This document shows, piece after piece, positions 38,654-46,973 of a DNA stretch of 64,000 nt (position 1 is the first letter of the stretch; each line of letters opens with the position of its first letter). Below the pieces are notes generated by a model. That model saw only the letters and a program-made list of their open reading frames with translations, made no database searches and was not told the DNA's origin. The stretch is taken from positions 1 through 64,000 of the forward strand of contig NZ_VWWV01000007.1 in NCBI RefSeq assembly GCF_011752815.1. The letters are read 5' to 3'. This stretch comes from Enterobacter sp. Cy-643. GTDB lineage: Bacteria; Pseudomonadota; Gammaproteobacteria; Enterobacterales; Enterobacteriaceae. The translations under genes were made by a program, and so were the position numbers.

Positions 38654-39237
38654 TCTCGCCTGGTTATTACTAAAAATGTTGCACATCTGATTCGCGGCTC
38701 GCATTTTTTATGCACTAAAAGGACATAACCTCATCACTCTCTCTTTTTAAAGCGTACACAACCGGCTGTTTTAATTAAGATAAAAAGAATAAATCCGCTG
38801 CGCTCACAGTTTGCATTCACTGCATTAATCCCAAAATAAAAATAACTATTTTCCCTGAACCTCTCTTCGCGGCATTAAACAGATTCCATAATGAATAGTC
38901 ATGCAAGAAGAAAACAAAAAACAATTAAAATCAATACATTACGATATTGCTCATTAGGAATAAACTCACATATCTTTAACACTCAAAAATAATTAAAAAC
39001 TTTCCCCTGTATAATTATGCATTCATCATCACCGGTGAAATTACCGTTCTCTGACATCCATCAATTAATAACAAAACAAATAAAAACCACCTTGAGCTCG
39101 TGATAAATCTCACATTAAATGGTTGTAGAAAAATTAATATACGCCACGAAGACAACTTAACAGGTTATTAAAATCGCGACGCAATATTTATTGCGCCACA
39201 GGCACCTTCATCTCCGAATTAATGCAAAGGAATAGTC
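38654..39237 (+). promoter_or_regulatory. Long AT-rich control region of the arginine deiminase operon
   Basis: About 580 bp without a gene, clearly AT-richer than both neighbours. A CRP-like site CGTGA-N6-TCACA sits at 39099-39114. ARG-box-like sequences are at 38890-38907 (TGAAT with ATGCA) and around 39009-39026. The ATG of arcA at 39238 has AAAGGAAT before it. Salmonella and other ADI operons respond to oxygen, arginine and carbon source; these sites fit that, but each is a by-eye match. Confidence 0.5.
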
Positions 39238-40458
39238 ATGGACAAACATTATGTCGGTTCCGAAATAGGTCAGTTACGCAGCGTGATGCTGCATCGCCCA
39301 AACCTCAGCCTGAAAAGACTTACCCCTTCAAACTGCCAGGAATTGTTATTTGACGATGTCCTTTCAGTTGAGCGCGCCGGTGAAGAGCACGACGTTTTTA
39401 CCAATACGCTGCGCGGCCAGGGCGTAGAAGTCCTGCTGCTAACTGACCTGCTAACGCAGACGTTGGACGTCAGCGATGCCAAGGCATGGCTGCTAAATAC
39501 GCAGATTTCAGACTATCGACTCGGGCCGGCATTCGCTTCGGACGTTCGCGGCTGGCTGGCCGATATGCCGCATCGCGAACTCGCCCGTCGCCTTTCCGGC
39601 GGACTCACCTACGGTGAAATTCCGACATACATTAAAAACATGGTAGTGGATATTCACGCCACAACAGATTTTATTATGAAGCCGCTCCCTAATCATTTAT
39701 TTACCCGTGATACGTCCTGCTGGATTTATAACGGCGTCTCTATTAACCCAATGGCAAAAGCGGCTCGCCAGCGAGAAACAAATAACTTAAGGGCTATTTA
39801 TCGCTGGCATCCCGCATTCACTGACGGAAAATTCATTAAATATTACGGCGACGAAAATATTAATTATGACCACGCCACGCTGGAAGGCGGTGACGTATTA
39901 GTGATCGGCCGGGGTGCAGTATTAATTGGCATGTCCGAACGAACCACCCCTCAGGGCATAGAGTTCCTCGCTGAATCATTATTCAGGCATCAACAGGCAA
40001 CACGCGTGATTGCCGTTGAACTGCCGAAGCACCGCTCCTGTATGCACCTCGATACCGTCATGACCCACCTCGATCTCGATACCTTCTCCGTTTACCCGGA
40101 AGTCGTCCGCAAGGACGTGCAGTGCTGGACGTTAATCCCTGACGGCCACGGCGGCATCAAACGTCACCAGGAAACCAGCCTGGTTAACGCCATCGAAAAA
40201 GCGCTGGGTATCGATCAGGTCAAGCTCATCACTACCGGCGGTGATGCTTTTGAGGCCGAGCGCGAGCAGTGGAACGACGCCAACAACGTGCTGACCGTTC
40301 GCCCCGGGGTGGTCATTGGCTACGAACGCAATATCTGGACCAACGAGAAATACGACAAAGCCGGGATCACCGTCCTGCCTATTCCGGGCGATGAACTGGG
40401 CCGCGGGCGCGGTGGCGCGCGCTGCATGAGCTGCCCGCTGGAACGTGATGGGATTTAA
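39238..40458 (+). CDS. arcA: Arginine deiminase
   Basis: A 406-residue enzyme converting arginine to citrulline and ammonia. Active-site elements are in order: FTRDTSCWI (Asp), [10 protein letters not shown] (Glu and Asp), [11 protein letters not shown] (His) and the nucleophile Cys396 in [14 protein letters not shown]. First gene of the arginine fermentation operon, 13 bp before the carbamate kinase gene. E. coli K-12 lacks it; Salmonella has it at the same place. Confidence 0.95.
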   Translation: MDKHYVGSEIGQLRSVMLHRPNLSLKRLTPSNCQELLFDDVLSVERAGEEHDVFTNTLRGQGVEVLLLTDLLTQTLDVSDAKAWLLNTQISDYRLGPAFASDVRGWLADMPHRELARRLSGGLTYGEIPTYIKNMVVDIHATTDFIMKPLPNHLFTRDTSCWIYNGVSINPMAKAARQRETNNLRAIYRWHPAFTDGKFIKYYGDENINYDHATLEGGDVLVIGRGAVLIGMSERTTPQGIEFLAESLFRHQQATRVIAVELPKHRSCMHLDTVMTHLDLDTFSVYPEVVRKDVQCWTLIPDGHGGIKRHQETSLVNAIEKALGIDQVKLITTGGDAFEAEREQWNDANNVLTVRPGVVIGYERNIWTNEKYDKAGITVLPIPGDELGRGRGGARCMSCPLERDGI

Positions 40459-40471
40459 GGGAGGAAAGTAC

Positions 40472-41386
40472 ATGCAACAGAAACCCACCCTCGTGGTCGC
40501 GCTCGGCGGGAATGCCCTGCTGAAGCGAGGTGAACCGCTGGAAGCCGACCTGCAGCGTAAAAACATTGAGCTGGCGGCAAAAACTATCGCCCAGCTCACC
40601 CACGCCTGGCGCGTGGTGCTGGTGCACGGCAACGGTCCGCAGGTCGGCCTGCTGGCCCTGCAAAACAGCGCTTACCCAAACGTAAGTCCTTATCCGCTGG
40701 ACGTTCTCGGCGCTGAGAGCCAGGGAATGATCGGTTACATGCTGCAGCAGGCGCTGAAAAATCATCTGCCTGACCGCGAAGTCAGCGTGCTGCTGACCCA
40801 GGTTGAAGTGGATCCGCAGGATCCGGCCTTTAGCAATCCGACCAAGTATATCGGGCCGGTGTACAGCAAGGAGCAGGCGGATGCGCTGGTTCGTGACAAA
40901 GGCTGGTCGGTAAAGGCTGATGGCCCGTATTTCCGCCGCGTGGTGCCGTCCCCGCAGCCTAAACGCATCGTCGAAAGCGATGCCATTACGGCGCTTATCC
41001 AGCGTGATCACCTGGTCATTTGTAACGGCGGCGGCGGCGTACCGGTAGTGGAAAAAGCCGATGGCTACCACGGGATTGAAGCCGTCATTGATAAGGATCT
41101 TTCCGCCGCATTGCTGGCCCGCCAGATAGAGGCCGACGCCCTGCTGATCCTCACTGACGCAGACGCCGTTTATCTCAACTGGGGCACGCCGACACAGCGC
41201 CCGCTCACCAGCGTGACGCCAGCCGAGCTTGAAAGCATGAGCTTCGATGCAGGCTCGATGGGGCCAAAAGTGTCCGCCTGCAGTCGCTTTGTTGCCAGCT
41301 GCCACGGTATCGCCGGGATCGGCGCCCTGGAAGATGGCCCGGCAATTCTGGCCGGGGAGAAAGGCACGTTAATTCGGGAGCCGTGA
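40472..41386 (+). CDS. arcC: Carbamate kinase
   Basis: A 304-residue amino-acid-kinase-fold enzyme: carbamoyl phosphate plus ADP gives ATP, carbamate breaking down to ammonia and CO2. It starts MQQKPTLVVALGGNALLKRG and contains VHGNGPQVGLL and VICNGGGGVPV. The start at 40472 follows GGGAGGAAAG. It supplies the energy yield of the pathway. A palindromic repeat follows it. Confidence 0.95.
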   Translation: MQQKPTLVVALGGNALLKRGEPLEADLQRKNIELAAKTIAQLTHAWRVVLVHGNGPQVGLLALQNSAYPNVSPYPLDVLGAESQGMIGYMLQQALKNHLPDREVSVLLTQVEVDPQDPAFSNPTKYIGPVYSKEQADALVRDKGWSVKADGPYFRRVVPSPQPKRIVESDAITALIQRDHLVICNGGGGVPVVEKADGYHGIEAVIDKDLSAALLARQIEADALLILTDADAVYLNWGTPTQRPLTSVTPAELESMSFDAGSMGPKVSACSRFVASCHGIAGIGALEDGPAILAGEKGTLIREP

Positions 41387-41390
41387 AAGC

Positions 41391-41546
41391 CCCCTCACCC
41401 TAACCCTAACCCTCTCCCCAGGGGGAGAGGGGATAAAACCGAGCCGCCTGCACTTCCTCCTCCCCCAGGGGAAAGGGGACAGGAAACGAAACAGCGTCAC
41501 CTGCACTTTCCCCCTCTCCCTGCCAGGGAGAGGGCCGGGGTAAGGG
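41391..41546. repeat. Bipartite palindromic repeat, copy D, inside the arginine deiminase operon
   Basis: CCCTCACCCTAACCCTAACC then CTCTCCCCAGGGGGAGAGGGG at the left, an extra CCTCCCCCAGGGGAAAGGGG in the middle, and CCCCTCTCCCTGCCAGGGAGAGGG with CCGGGGTAAGGG at the right. It fills the space between carbamate kinase and the second OTCase, ending 33 bp before the latter, and may lower expression of the distal genes. Confidence 0.75.
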
Positions 41547-41579
41547 TAAAAAAATCGTCTCATTCATAGGATAACGAAA

Positions 41580-42584
41580 ATGACTATCAACCTAAAAAAC
41601 CGTAATTTCCTGAAACTCCTCGACTTTAAACCGGCAGAAATTCAGTACCTCATCGATCTTGCTCGTGAACTGAAGGCCGCCAAACAGGCCGGAACGGAGA
41701 AAAAAACGCTATGCGGTAAAAATATCGCGCTGATCTTCGAGAAAACCTCCACCCGCACCCGCTGCGCTTTTGAGGTTGGCGCTTTTGACCAGGGCGCGCT
41801 GGTGACTTATCTGGGGCCAAGCGGCTCGCAAATCGGCCATAAAGAATCCATGAAAGATACCGCCCGCGTGCTGGGGCGGATGTACGACGGGATTGAATAC
41901 CGTGGCTATGGCCAGGACATTGTCGAAGAGCTGGGAGAATACGCTGGCGTGCCGGTGTGGAACGGGCTGACCAATGAATTTCACCCGACCCAGATCCTCG
42001 CCGACCTGATGACCATGCTGGAGCACGCTCCGGGTAAAAAACTGCAGGACCTCTCCTTCGCTTATCTGGGCGATGCCCGTAACAACATGGGCAATTCCCT
42101 GATGGTGGGCGCAGCCAAAATGGGCATGGATATTCGCCTTGTCGCACCGAAAGCCTTCTGGCCTGAAGCAGCGCTGGTCGAGCAATGCCGCGCCATCGCC
42201 AAAGAAACCGGCGGCCGCATCATGCTGACGGACAGCGTGGAAGAAGGCGTTGCGGGCGTGGATTTCCTCTACACCGACGTTTGGGTGTCGATGGGCGAGC
42301 CTAAAGAAGCCTGGGCCGAACGCGTAAGCATCATGACGCCTTACCAGATTAACCAGAACGTCCTCAACGCAACCGGCAATCCGCACGTCAAGTTCATGCA
42401 CTGCCTGCCTGCTTTCCATAACGAACACACCAAAGTCGGCAAAGAGATCGAAGAAACCTACGGCCTGAAGGGGCTGGAGGTAACCGAAGAAGTGTTTGAG
42501 TCAACACACTCCATTGTCTTCGACGAAGCCGAAAACCGCATGCACACCATTAAAGCCGTGATGGTCGCCACGCTCGGCGCGTAA
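41580..42584 (+). CDS. arcB: Ornithine carbamoyltransferase, catabolic (arginine deiminase pathway)
   Basis: A 334-residue OTCase very similar along its length to ArgI of this window. It carries [14 protein letters not shown] and [11 protein letters not shown]. Called catabolic because it lies between carbamate kinase and the antiporter; there it splits citrulline with phosphate to ornithine and carbamoyl phosphate. Sequence alone does not tell the direction. Probably a duplicate of argI or the reverse. Confidence 0.9.
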   Translation: MTINLKNRNFLKLLDFKPAEIQYLIDLARELKAAKQAGTEKKTLCGKNIALIFEKTSTRTRCAFEVGAFDQGALVTYLGPSGSQIGHKESMKDTARVLGRMYDGIEYRGYGQDIVEELGEYAGVPVWNGLTNEFHPTQILADLMTMLEHAPGKKLQDLSFAYLGDARNNMGNSLMVGAAKMGMDIRLVAPKAFWPEAALVEQCRAIAKETGGRIMLTDSVEEGVAGVDFLYTDVWVSMGEPKEAWAERVSIMTPYQINQNVLNATGNPHVKFMHCLPAFHNEHTKVGKEIEETYGLKGLEVTEEVFESTHSIVFDEAENRMHTIKAVMVATLGA

Positions 42585-42657
42585 CGCTGTCGGGCAGTGG
42601 GAACGCCTCGCTGCCCGTATTGCCCTTGTGCTGCTTCGCGCAGCGGGAGAAAAGGAA

Positions 42658-44127
42658 ATGGCCGATGTTATCCATGAAGGTGCCGCAGACACCTCCACAA
42701 GCAGTGAAAGAAAACTCGGACTTAGCGCGCTGGTGGCGCTGGTTATAGGCTCCATGATTGGCGGGGGCGTTTTCAGCCTGCCGCAAAACTTTGCTTCGGT
42801 AGCGTCCCCCGGCGCATTGCTGATCGGCTGGGCCATTACCGGCGTCGGCATGCTTTGCCTGGCGTTTATTTATCAGAATCTCAGCGCTCGCTGCCCGGAT
42901 CTTGACGGCGGCGTTTACAGCTATGCCCGGGCCGGGTTTGGCGACTTTATCGGCTTCCAGTCCGCCTGGGGCTACTGGTTCTCGGCCTGGCTCGGGAACG
43001 TCTCTTACGCCGTACTGCTGTTCAGCGCCATGAGCTTTTTCATTCCGGTTTTTGGCGACGGGAATAACCTGCCTTCCATTATCGGCGCCTCCGTTGTTCT
43101 GTGGCTGGTGCATGCCCTGGTACTTCGCGGGGTGCGAGAAGCCGCCTACATCAACACCATCCTCACCGTGGTCAAGGTCATCATCCTGCTGGTATTCATT
43201 GTCGCGGTGCTGATTGCCTTCCAGATTGGCGTGTTCACTGCCGATTTCTGGGGCCGCATGATGCTGGTCGAAGGATCCCGCCCGGAAATTTTCGATCAGG
43301 TTAAAAACACCATGCTGGTCACCACCTGGGTATTTATCGGCATTGAAGGGGCGACCGTCGTTTCCGCCCGAGCCGCAAAACGTGAGGATATCGGTAGAGC
43401 GACGGTCATTGGTCTGCTGGGCGCGCTGGCGATTTACGTGTTGGTCAGCGTGCTGTCGATGGGGATCCTCGATCAGGCGAGCCTGGCCGGGCTGAAGAAT
43501 CCTTCAATGGCCGGCGTGCTGGAAAGCGTGGTCGGGCCGTGGGGAGCGAAGTTCGTTGCCGGAGGCGTGATTCTGTCCGTAGCCGGCGCGCTGTTGGCCT
43601 GGACGCTGTTTGCCGCAGAATTACCGCGCGTCGCGGCGATTGACGGCATTTTCCCTAAAATTTTCGCCAAAGAGAACGCCCGCCATTCGCCTTCATTTTC
43701 GCTGTGGATCACCAATGGCTTAATTCAACTCTTCCTGATCCTCACCCTGTTCTACGCCGCGGGCTACCAGGCGCTATTCTCCATTGCCACGGCGGCCATC
43801 TTGCCCCCGTACCTGTTCAGCGCGGCCTACGGGCTGAAGCTGGCCTGGACCGGGGAGCGCTATGGACAGGGAGAATCACGCACCGGCGGCATCGTGCTTG
43901 GCCTCGTTGCAACAGTTTACGGCTTCTGGCTTTGCTACGCCGCGGGCGATTCGATGTTGTTGAGCTCGCTGTTATTCACGCCGGGCATTCTGGTGTTCCT
44001 GTGGCAGAAAAAAACCCAGGGTCAGCCGCTGCTGAAAAGCTATGAACTGGCGATCGCCGTGGCCATTCTGGCCCTGGCCGCATGGACATTAAAACTGGTG
44101 CTAAGCGGAAATTTACAGATAGCCTGA
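42658..44127 (+). CDS. arcD: Arginine/ornithine antiporter
   Basis: A 489-residue APC-superfamily carrier with twelve or more membrane segments. The first helix region reads LGLSALVALVIGSMIGGGVF, with the GSMIGGG substrate motif, as in basic amino-acid antiporters of the ArcD/YdgI group. It exchanges external arginine for ornithine, completing the pathway. The start at 42658 follows AAAAGGAA; the longer frame to 42628 has no good ribosome site. Confidence 0.88.
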   Translation: MADVIHEGAADTSTSSERKLGLSALVALVIGSMIGGGVFSLPQNFASVASPGALLIGWAITGVGMLCLAFIYQNLSARCPDLDGGVYSYARAGFGDFIGFQSAWGYWFSAWLGNVSYAVLLFSAMSFFIPVFGDGNNLPSIIGASVVLWLVHALVLRGVREAAYINTILTVVKVIILLVFIVAVLIAFQIGVFTADFWGRMMLVEGSRPEIFDQVKNTMLVTTWVFIGIEGATVVSARAAKREDIGRATVIGLLGALAIYVLVSVLSMGILDQASLAGLKNPSMAGVLESVVGPWGAKFVAGGVILSVAGALLAWTLFAAELPRVAAIDGIFPKIFAKENARHSPSFSLWITNGLIQLFLILTLFYAAGYQALFSIATAAILPPYLFSAAYGLKLAWTGERYGQGESRTGGIVLGLVATVYGFWLCYAAGDSMLLSSLLFTPGILVFLWQKKTQGQPLLKSYELAIAVAILALAAWTLKLVLSGNLQIA

Positions 44128-44132
44128 CGCCA

Positions 44133-44156
44133 TTAACGCCACGATTGTGGCGTTAA
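44133..44156. terminator. Perfect inverted repeat after arcD
   Basis: TTAACGCCAC, GATT, GTGGCGTTAA: a 10-bp perfect stem 5 bp after the antiporter stop codon, without a T-run. Terminator-like or an attenuating hairpin before the regulator gene. Confidence 0.6.
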
Positions 44157-44285
44157 ACGCTTCATCTCAAACCATTGGCGACATTTTAAAAAGGTAAAAT
44201 CAATAAAAATCTTTTCTATCAATAAATTACGTTCATCAACCGTGCAATGAAAACGCACCGGCCATCACAGGAGTGTATAGAGACC

Positions 44286-44765
44286 ATGAGGATATCCCGC
44301 CTCTCGTTCGAGAAAGAGCAGCGCCAGCTTGAACTGTGCCAACAGCTCATTAGCCACAAGAGTTACCACTCCCAGGAGCAACTGCGCCATGACCTGAAAC
44401 AGCACGGCTTCGAAGCCATCAGCCAGTCCACCGTCTCCCGCCTGCTCAAGCTGCTGGGCGTCATAAAGTTGCGTAATGCCAAAGGGCAAAAAATCTATGC
44501 GCTAAGCCCGCAGACTTTGCCTCAGCCCAACGCGGCTCGCTCGGTGGCAGAAATGGTGCTAAGCGTTGAATATAACAGTGAATTTGTCATGGTACATACG
44601 GTGTCTGGCTACGGTAAAGCGATAGCAAAAATTCTCGATCATCACGCTATCGCCGAGATTTTAGGCGTGGTCGCCGGCAGCAGCGTGGTCTGGATTGCGC
44701 CGCGTGAAGTTCAAAAAACGCAGCTGGTACATCGCCGCATCATGCGTATGCTGGGCCAGGCATAA
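44286..44765 (+). CDS. ArgR-type arginine repressor paralogue of the ADI cluster
   Basis: A 159-residue ArgR-fold protein. The winged helix is visible (QLISHKSYHSQEQLRHDL, SQSTVSRLLKLLGV), and the C-terminal arginine-binding domain keeps AGSSVVWIA but has SGYGKAIAKILDHH in place of the usual GAA-type ligand segment. Length fits the family (156). The start is not firm: the ATG at 44286 is 12 bp after AGGAG, and an ATG at 44247 is also in frame. It probably controls this operon rather than global arginine genes, as for the equivalent Salmonella gene. Confidence 0.88.
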   Translation: MRISRLSFEKEQRQLELCQQLISHKSYHSQEQLRHDLKQHGFEAISQSTVSRLLKLLGVIKLRNAKGQKIYALSPQTLPQPNAARSVAEMVLSVEYNSEFVMVHTVSGYGKAIAKILDHHAIAEILGVVAGSSVVWIAPREVQKTQLVHRRIMRMLGQA

Positions 44766-44814
44766 CTGCACCGCAACCGATTGCAGCGCGCCTGAAAAAG
44801 TGTGATTTTAGCGC

Positions 44815-44842
44815 TTGCAGAGAACACCCACGCGCGTATAAT
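44815..44842 (+). promoter_or_regulatory. pyrLBI promoter
   Basis: -35 TTGCAG (44815-44820), 16-bp spacer, -10 TATAAT (44837-44842). The transcript would begin about 20 bp before the pyrL start codon. Confidence 0.8.
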
Positions 44843-44867
44843 GCGCCACAATTTGCCGGGAGGAAGC

Positions 44868-44990
44868 ATGGTTTACTGTGTTCAAAAAAATGTCGCAGCT
44901 CGACGTCTGAAAGCAGACGCGGCAGGGCGTTTTTCTTCCCGTTGCACCGTCGAATTTCTAAATTCCCAAATTGCTAAGGCCCCTCGTTGA
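44868..44990 (+). CDS. pyrL: pyrBI leader peptide
   Basis: A 40-residue leader peptide beginning MVYCVQKNVAARRLK, with a GGGAGGAAGC ribosome site. Its 3' end runs into the attenuator hairpin, as in E. coli. The run GTTTTTCTTCCC inside is the UTP-sensitive pause tract: low UTP slows polymerase, ribosomes follow closely and disrupt the terminator. The peptide sequence itself differs much from E. coli PyrL (44 residues), which is expected because coupling, not sequence, matters. Confidence 0.85.
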   Translation: MVYCVQKNVAARRLKADAAGRFSSRCTVEFLNSQIAKAPR

Positions 44991-45003
44991 GGGGCTTTTT
45001 TTT
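44979..45003 (+). terminator. pyrBI attenuator
   Basis: GCCCCTC, loop GTT, GAGGGGC, then eight T; 29 bp before the pyrB start codon and overlapping the end of pyrL. Confidence 0.92.
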
Positions 45004-45032
45004 GCCCGTCGGCCCGAGAACAGGAGAGAAGC

Positions 45033-45965
45033 ATGACTAACCCGCTCTATAAAAAACACATCATTTCCATCAATGATCTCAGTCGTGAAGAACTTGAACT
45101 GGTGCTGGCGACCGCGGCAAAGCTAAAAGCTAACCCACAGCCGGAGTTGCTGAAGCACAAGGTTATCGCCAGCTGCTTCTTTGAAGCGTCCACCCGCACC
45201 CGCCTCTCTTTTGAAACCTCCATTCACCGCCTGGGCGCATCCGTGGTGGGCTTCTCCGACAGCAGCAACACTTCGTTGGGCAAGAAAGGCGAGACGCTGG
45301 CGGATACTATCTCCGTTATCAGTACCTACGTGGACGCCATCGTGATGCGCCACCCGCAGGAAGGTGCGGCTCGCCTGGCCACCGAATTTTCCGGTGAGAT
45401 CCCGGTACTGAACGCCGGGGACGGTGCGAACCAGCACCCGACCCAAACCCTGCTGGATTTATTCACCATTCAGGAAACTCAGGGCCGCCTGGAGAGCCTG
45501 AATATCGCTATGGTCGGCGACCTGAAATATGGCCGCACCGTGCATTCGCTGGCTCAGGCGCTGGCGAAGTTCAACGGCAACCGTTTCTACTTCATCGCCC
45601 CGCCTGCCCTGGCGATGCCGCAGTACATTCTCGACATGCTGGATGAAAAAGGCATTGCCTGGAGCCGCCACGACTCTATCGACGAAGTGGTAGGCGAGCT
45701 GGACATTCTGTACATGACCCGCGTGCAGAAAGAGCGTCTGGATCCGTCTGAATACGCTAACGTGAAGGCGCAGTTTATCCTGCGCGCCGCCGACCTGGCC
45801 GGCGCACGCGGCAACATGAAGGTGCTGCACCCGCTGCCGCGCGTGGATGAGATCACCACCGACGTAGACAGCACGCCGCATGCCTGGTACTTCCAGCAGG
45901 CCGGGAACGGTATTTTTGCTCGCCAGGCGCTGCTGGCGCTGGTGTTAAATCGCGAACTGGTTTAA
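45033..45965 (+). CDS. pyrB: Aspartate carbamoyltransferase catalytic subunit
   Basis: A 310-residue subunit of the dodecameric ATCase, first committed step of pyrimidine synthesis. [11 protein letters not shown] binds carbamoyl phosphate; HPTQTLLD and the HPLPRVDEI loop for aspartate are present. Expression is set by the pyrL attenuator. pyrI follows 16 bp later. Confidence 0.97.
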   Translation: MTNPLYKKHIISINDLSREELELVLATAAKLKANPQPELLKHKVIASCFFEASTRTRLSFETSIHRLGASVVGFSDSSNTSLGKKGETLADTISVISTYVDAIVMRHPQEGAARLATEFSGEIPVLNAGDGANQHPTQTLLDLFTIQETQGRLESLNIAMVGDLKYGRTVHSLAQALAKFNGNRFYFIAPPALAMPQYILDMLDEKGIAWSRHDSIDEVVGELDILYMTRVQKERLDPSEYANVKAQFILRAADLAGARGNMKVLHPLPRVDEITTDVDSTPHAWYFQQAGNGIFARQALLALVLNRELV

Positions 45966-45981
45966 GTGAGAGGACAAGAAG

Positions 45982-46443
45982 ATGACGCACGATAATAAAT
46001 TACAGGTTGAAGCCATCAAGCGCGGCACCGTTATCGACCACATTCCGGCTCAGGTTGGCTTTAAGCTGCTGACCCTGTTCCAGCTGACTGAAACCGACCA
46101 GCGTATTACCATCGGCCTGAATTTACCGTCCCGCGAGCTGGGCCGCAAAGATCTGATCAAAATTGAAAATACGTTCCTGACCGATGAGCAGGTGAACCAG
46201 CTGGCGCTGTACGCCCCGCACGCCACGGTGAACCGCATCGACGAATACGAAGTGGTGGGCAAAAGCACACCAAGCCTGCCGGATCGCATCGAGAAAGTGC
46301 TGCTGTGCCCGAACACCAACTGCATCAGCCATAACGAACCGGTAGCTTCTTCGTTCGCCGTGAAGCAGCGCGCCGACGATATCAGCCTGAAGTGCAAGTA
46401 TTGCGAGAAAGAGTTCGCTCGCCACGTGGTTCTGGTAGATTAA
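45982..46443 (+). CDS. pyrI: Aspartate carbamoyltransferase regulatory subunit
   Basis: A 153-residue regulatory chain that binds CTP/UTP (inhibition) and ATP. The C-terminal zinc site is CPNTNC and CKYC, which holds it to PyrB. Begins [20 protein letters not shown], as in E. coli. Confidence 0.97.
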   Translation: MTHDNKLQVEAIKRGTVIDHIPAQVGFKLLTLFQLTETDQRITIGLNLPSRELGRKDLIKIENTFLTDEQVNQLALYAPHATVNRIDEYEVVGKSTPSLPDRIEKVLLCPNTNCISHNEPVASSFAVKQRADDISLKCKYCEKEFARHVVLVD

Positions 46444-46489
46444 CGGCGACTAATGACAAGCAACTTCCCGTCCCTATAATGGGCGGGAG

Positions 46490-46521
46490 TTTATATCCAA
46501 TACTGGAATTTATATCCAATA
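46490..46521 (+). repeat. Tandem 13-bp repeat before ridA
   Basis: TTTATATCCAATA occurs at 46490-46502 and 46509-46521, a 19-bp period, between pyrI and the ridA ribosome site. A CCCGTCC/GGGCGGG inverted repeat with TATAAT in its loop sits just before (46468-46487), and TATAAT may be the ridA -10. Confidence 0.6.
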
Positions 46522-46534
46522 GTAAGGAGAAAGT

Positions 46535-46921
46535 ATGTCACGTACGCTTAGCACGGAAAATGCACCGGCCGCTATCGGTCCTTATGTTCAGGGTGTCGAT
46601 CTCGGGAGCATGATCATCACTTCCGGGCAGATCCCGGTTAACCCAAAAACCGGCGAAGTGCCGGAAGATGTAGCCGCTCAGGCGCGTCAGTCCCTGGAAA
46701 ACGTGAAGGCTATCGTTGAGTCTGCGGGCCTGAAAGTGGGCGACATCGTGAAAACCACCGTGTTTGTGAAAGATCTGAATGATTTCGCGACCGTGAACGC
46801 CACCTACGAAGCCTTCTTCAACGAACATAACGCGACCTTCCCGGCTCGCTCCTGCGTTGAAGTGGCTCGTCTGCCGAAAGACGTAAAAATCGAAATCGAA
46901 GCTATCGCCGTTCGCCGCTAG
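46535..46921 (+). CDS. ridA: 2-iminobutanoate/2-iminopropanoate deaminase RidA
   Basis: A 128-residue YjgF/YER057c/UK114-fold trimer subunit that hydrolyses reactive enamine/imine intermediates from PLP enzymes. Conserved GPYVQG, the arginine in ARSCVEVARLPKDV and the ending KIEIEAIAVRR are in place. AAGGAG precedes the ATG. Position after pyrBI as in E. coli. Confidence 0.96.
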   Translation: MSRTLSTENAPAAIGPYVQGVDLGSMIITSGQIPVNPKTGEVPEDVAAQARQSLENVKAIVESAGLKVGDIVKTTVFVKDLNDFATVNATYEAFFNEHNATFPARSCVEVARLPKDVKIEIEAIAVRR

Positions 46922-46943
46922 TTCGCCGCCGCGCTTTTGCTTC

Positions 46944-46973
46944 TGGCCCCGCTTTCACGGGGCCATTTCTTTC
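46944..46973. terminator. Terminator between ridA and the hexosaminidase gene
   Basis: TGGCCCCG, loop CTTTCA, CGGGGCCA, then TTTCTTTC on the plus strand; lies directly against the stop codon of the convergent hexosaminidase gene. Confidence 0.85.
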
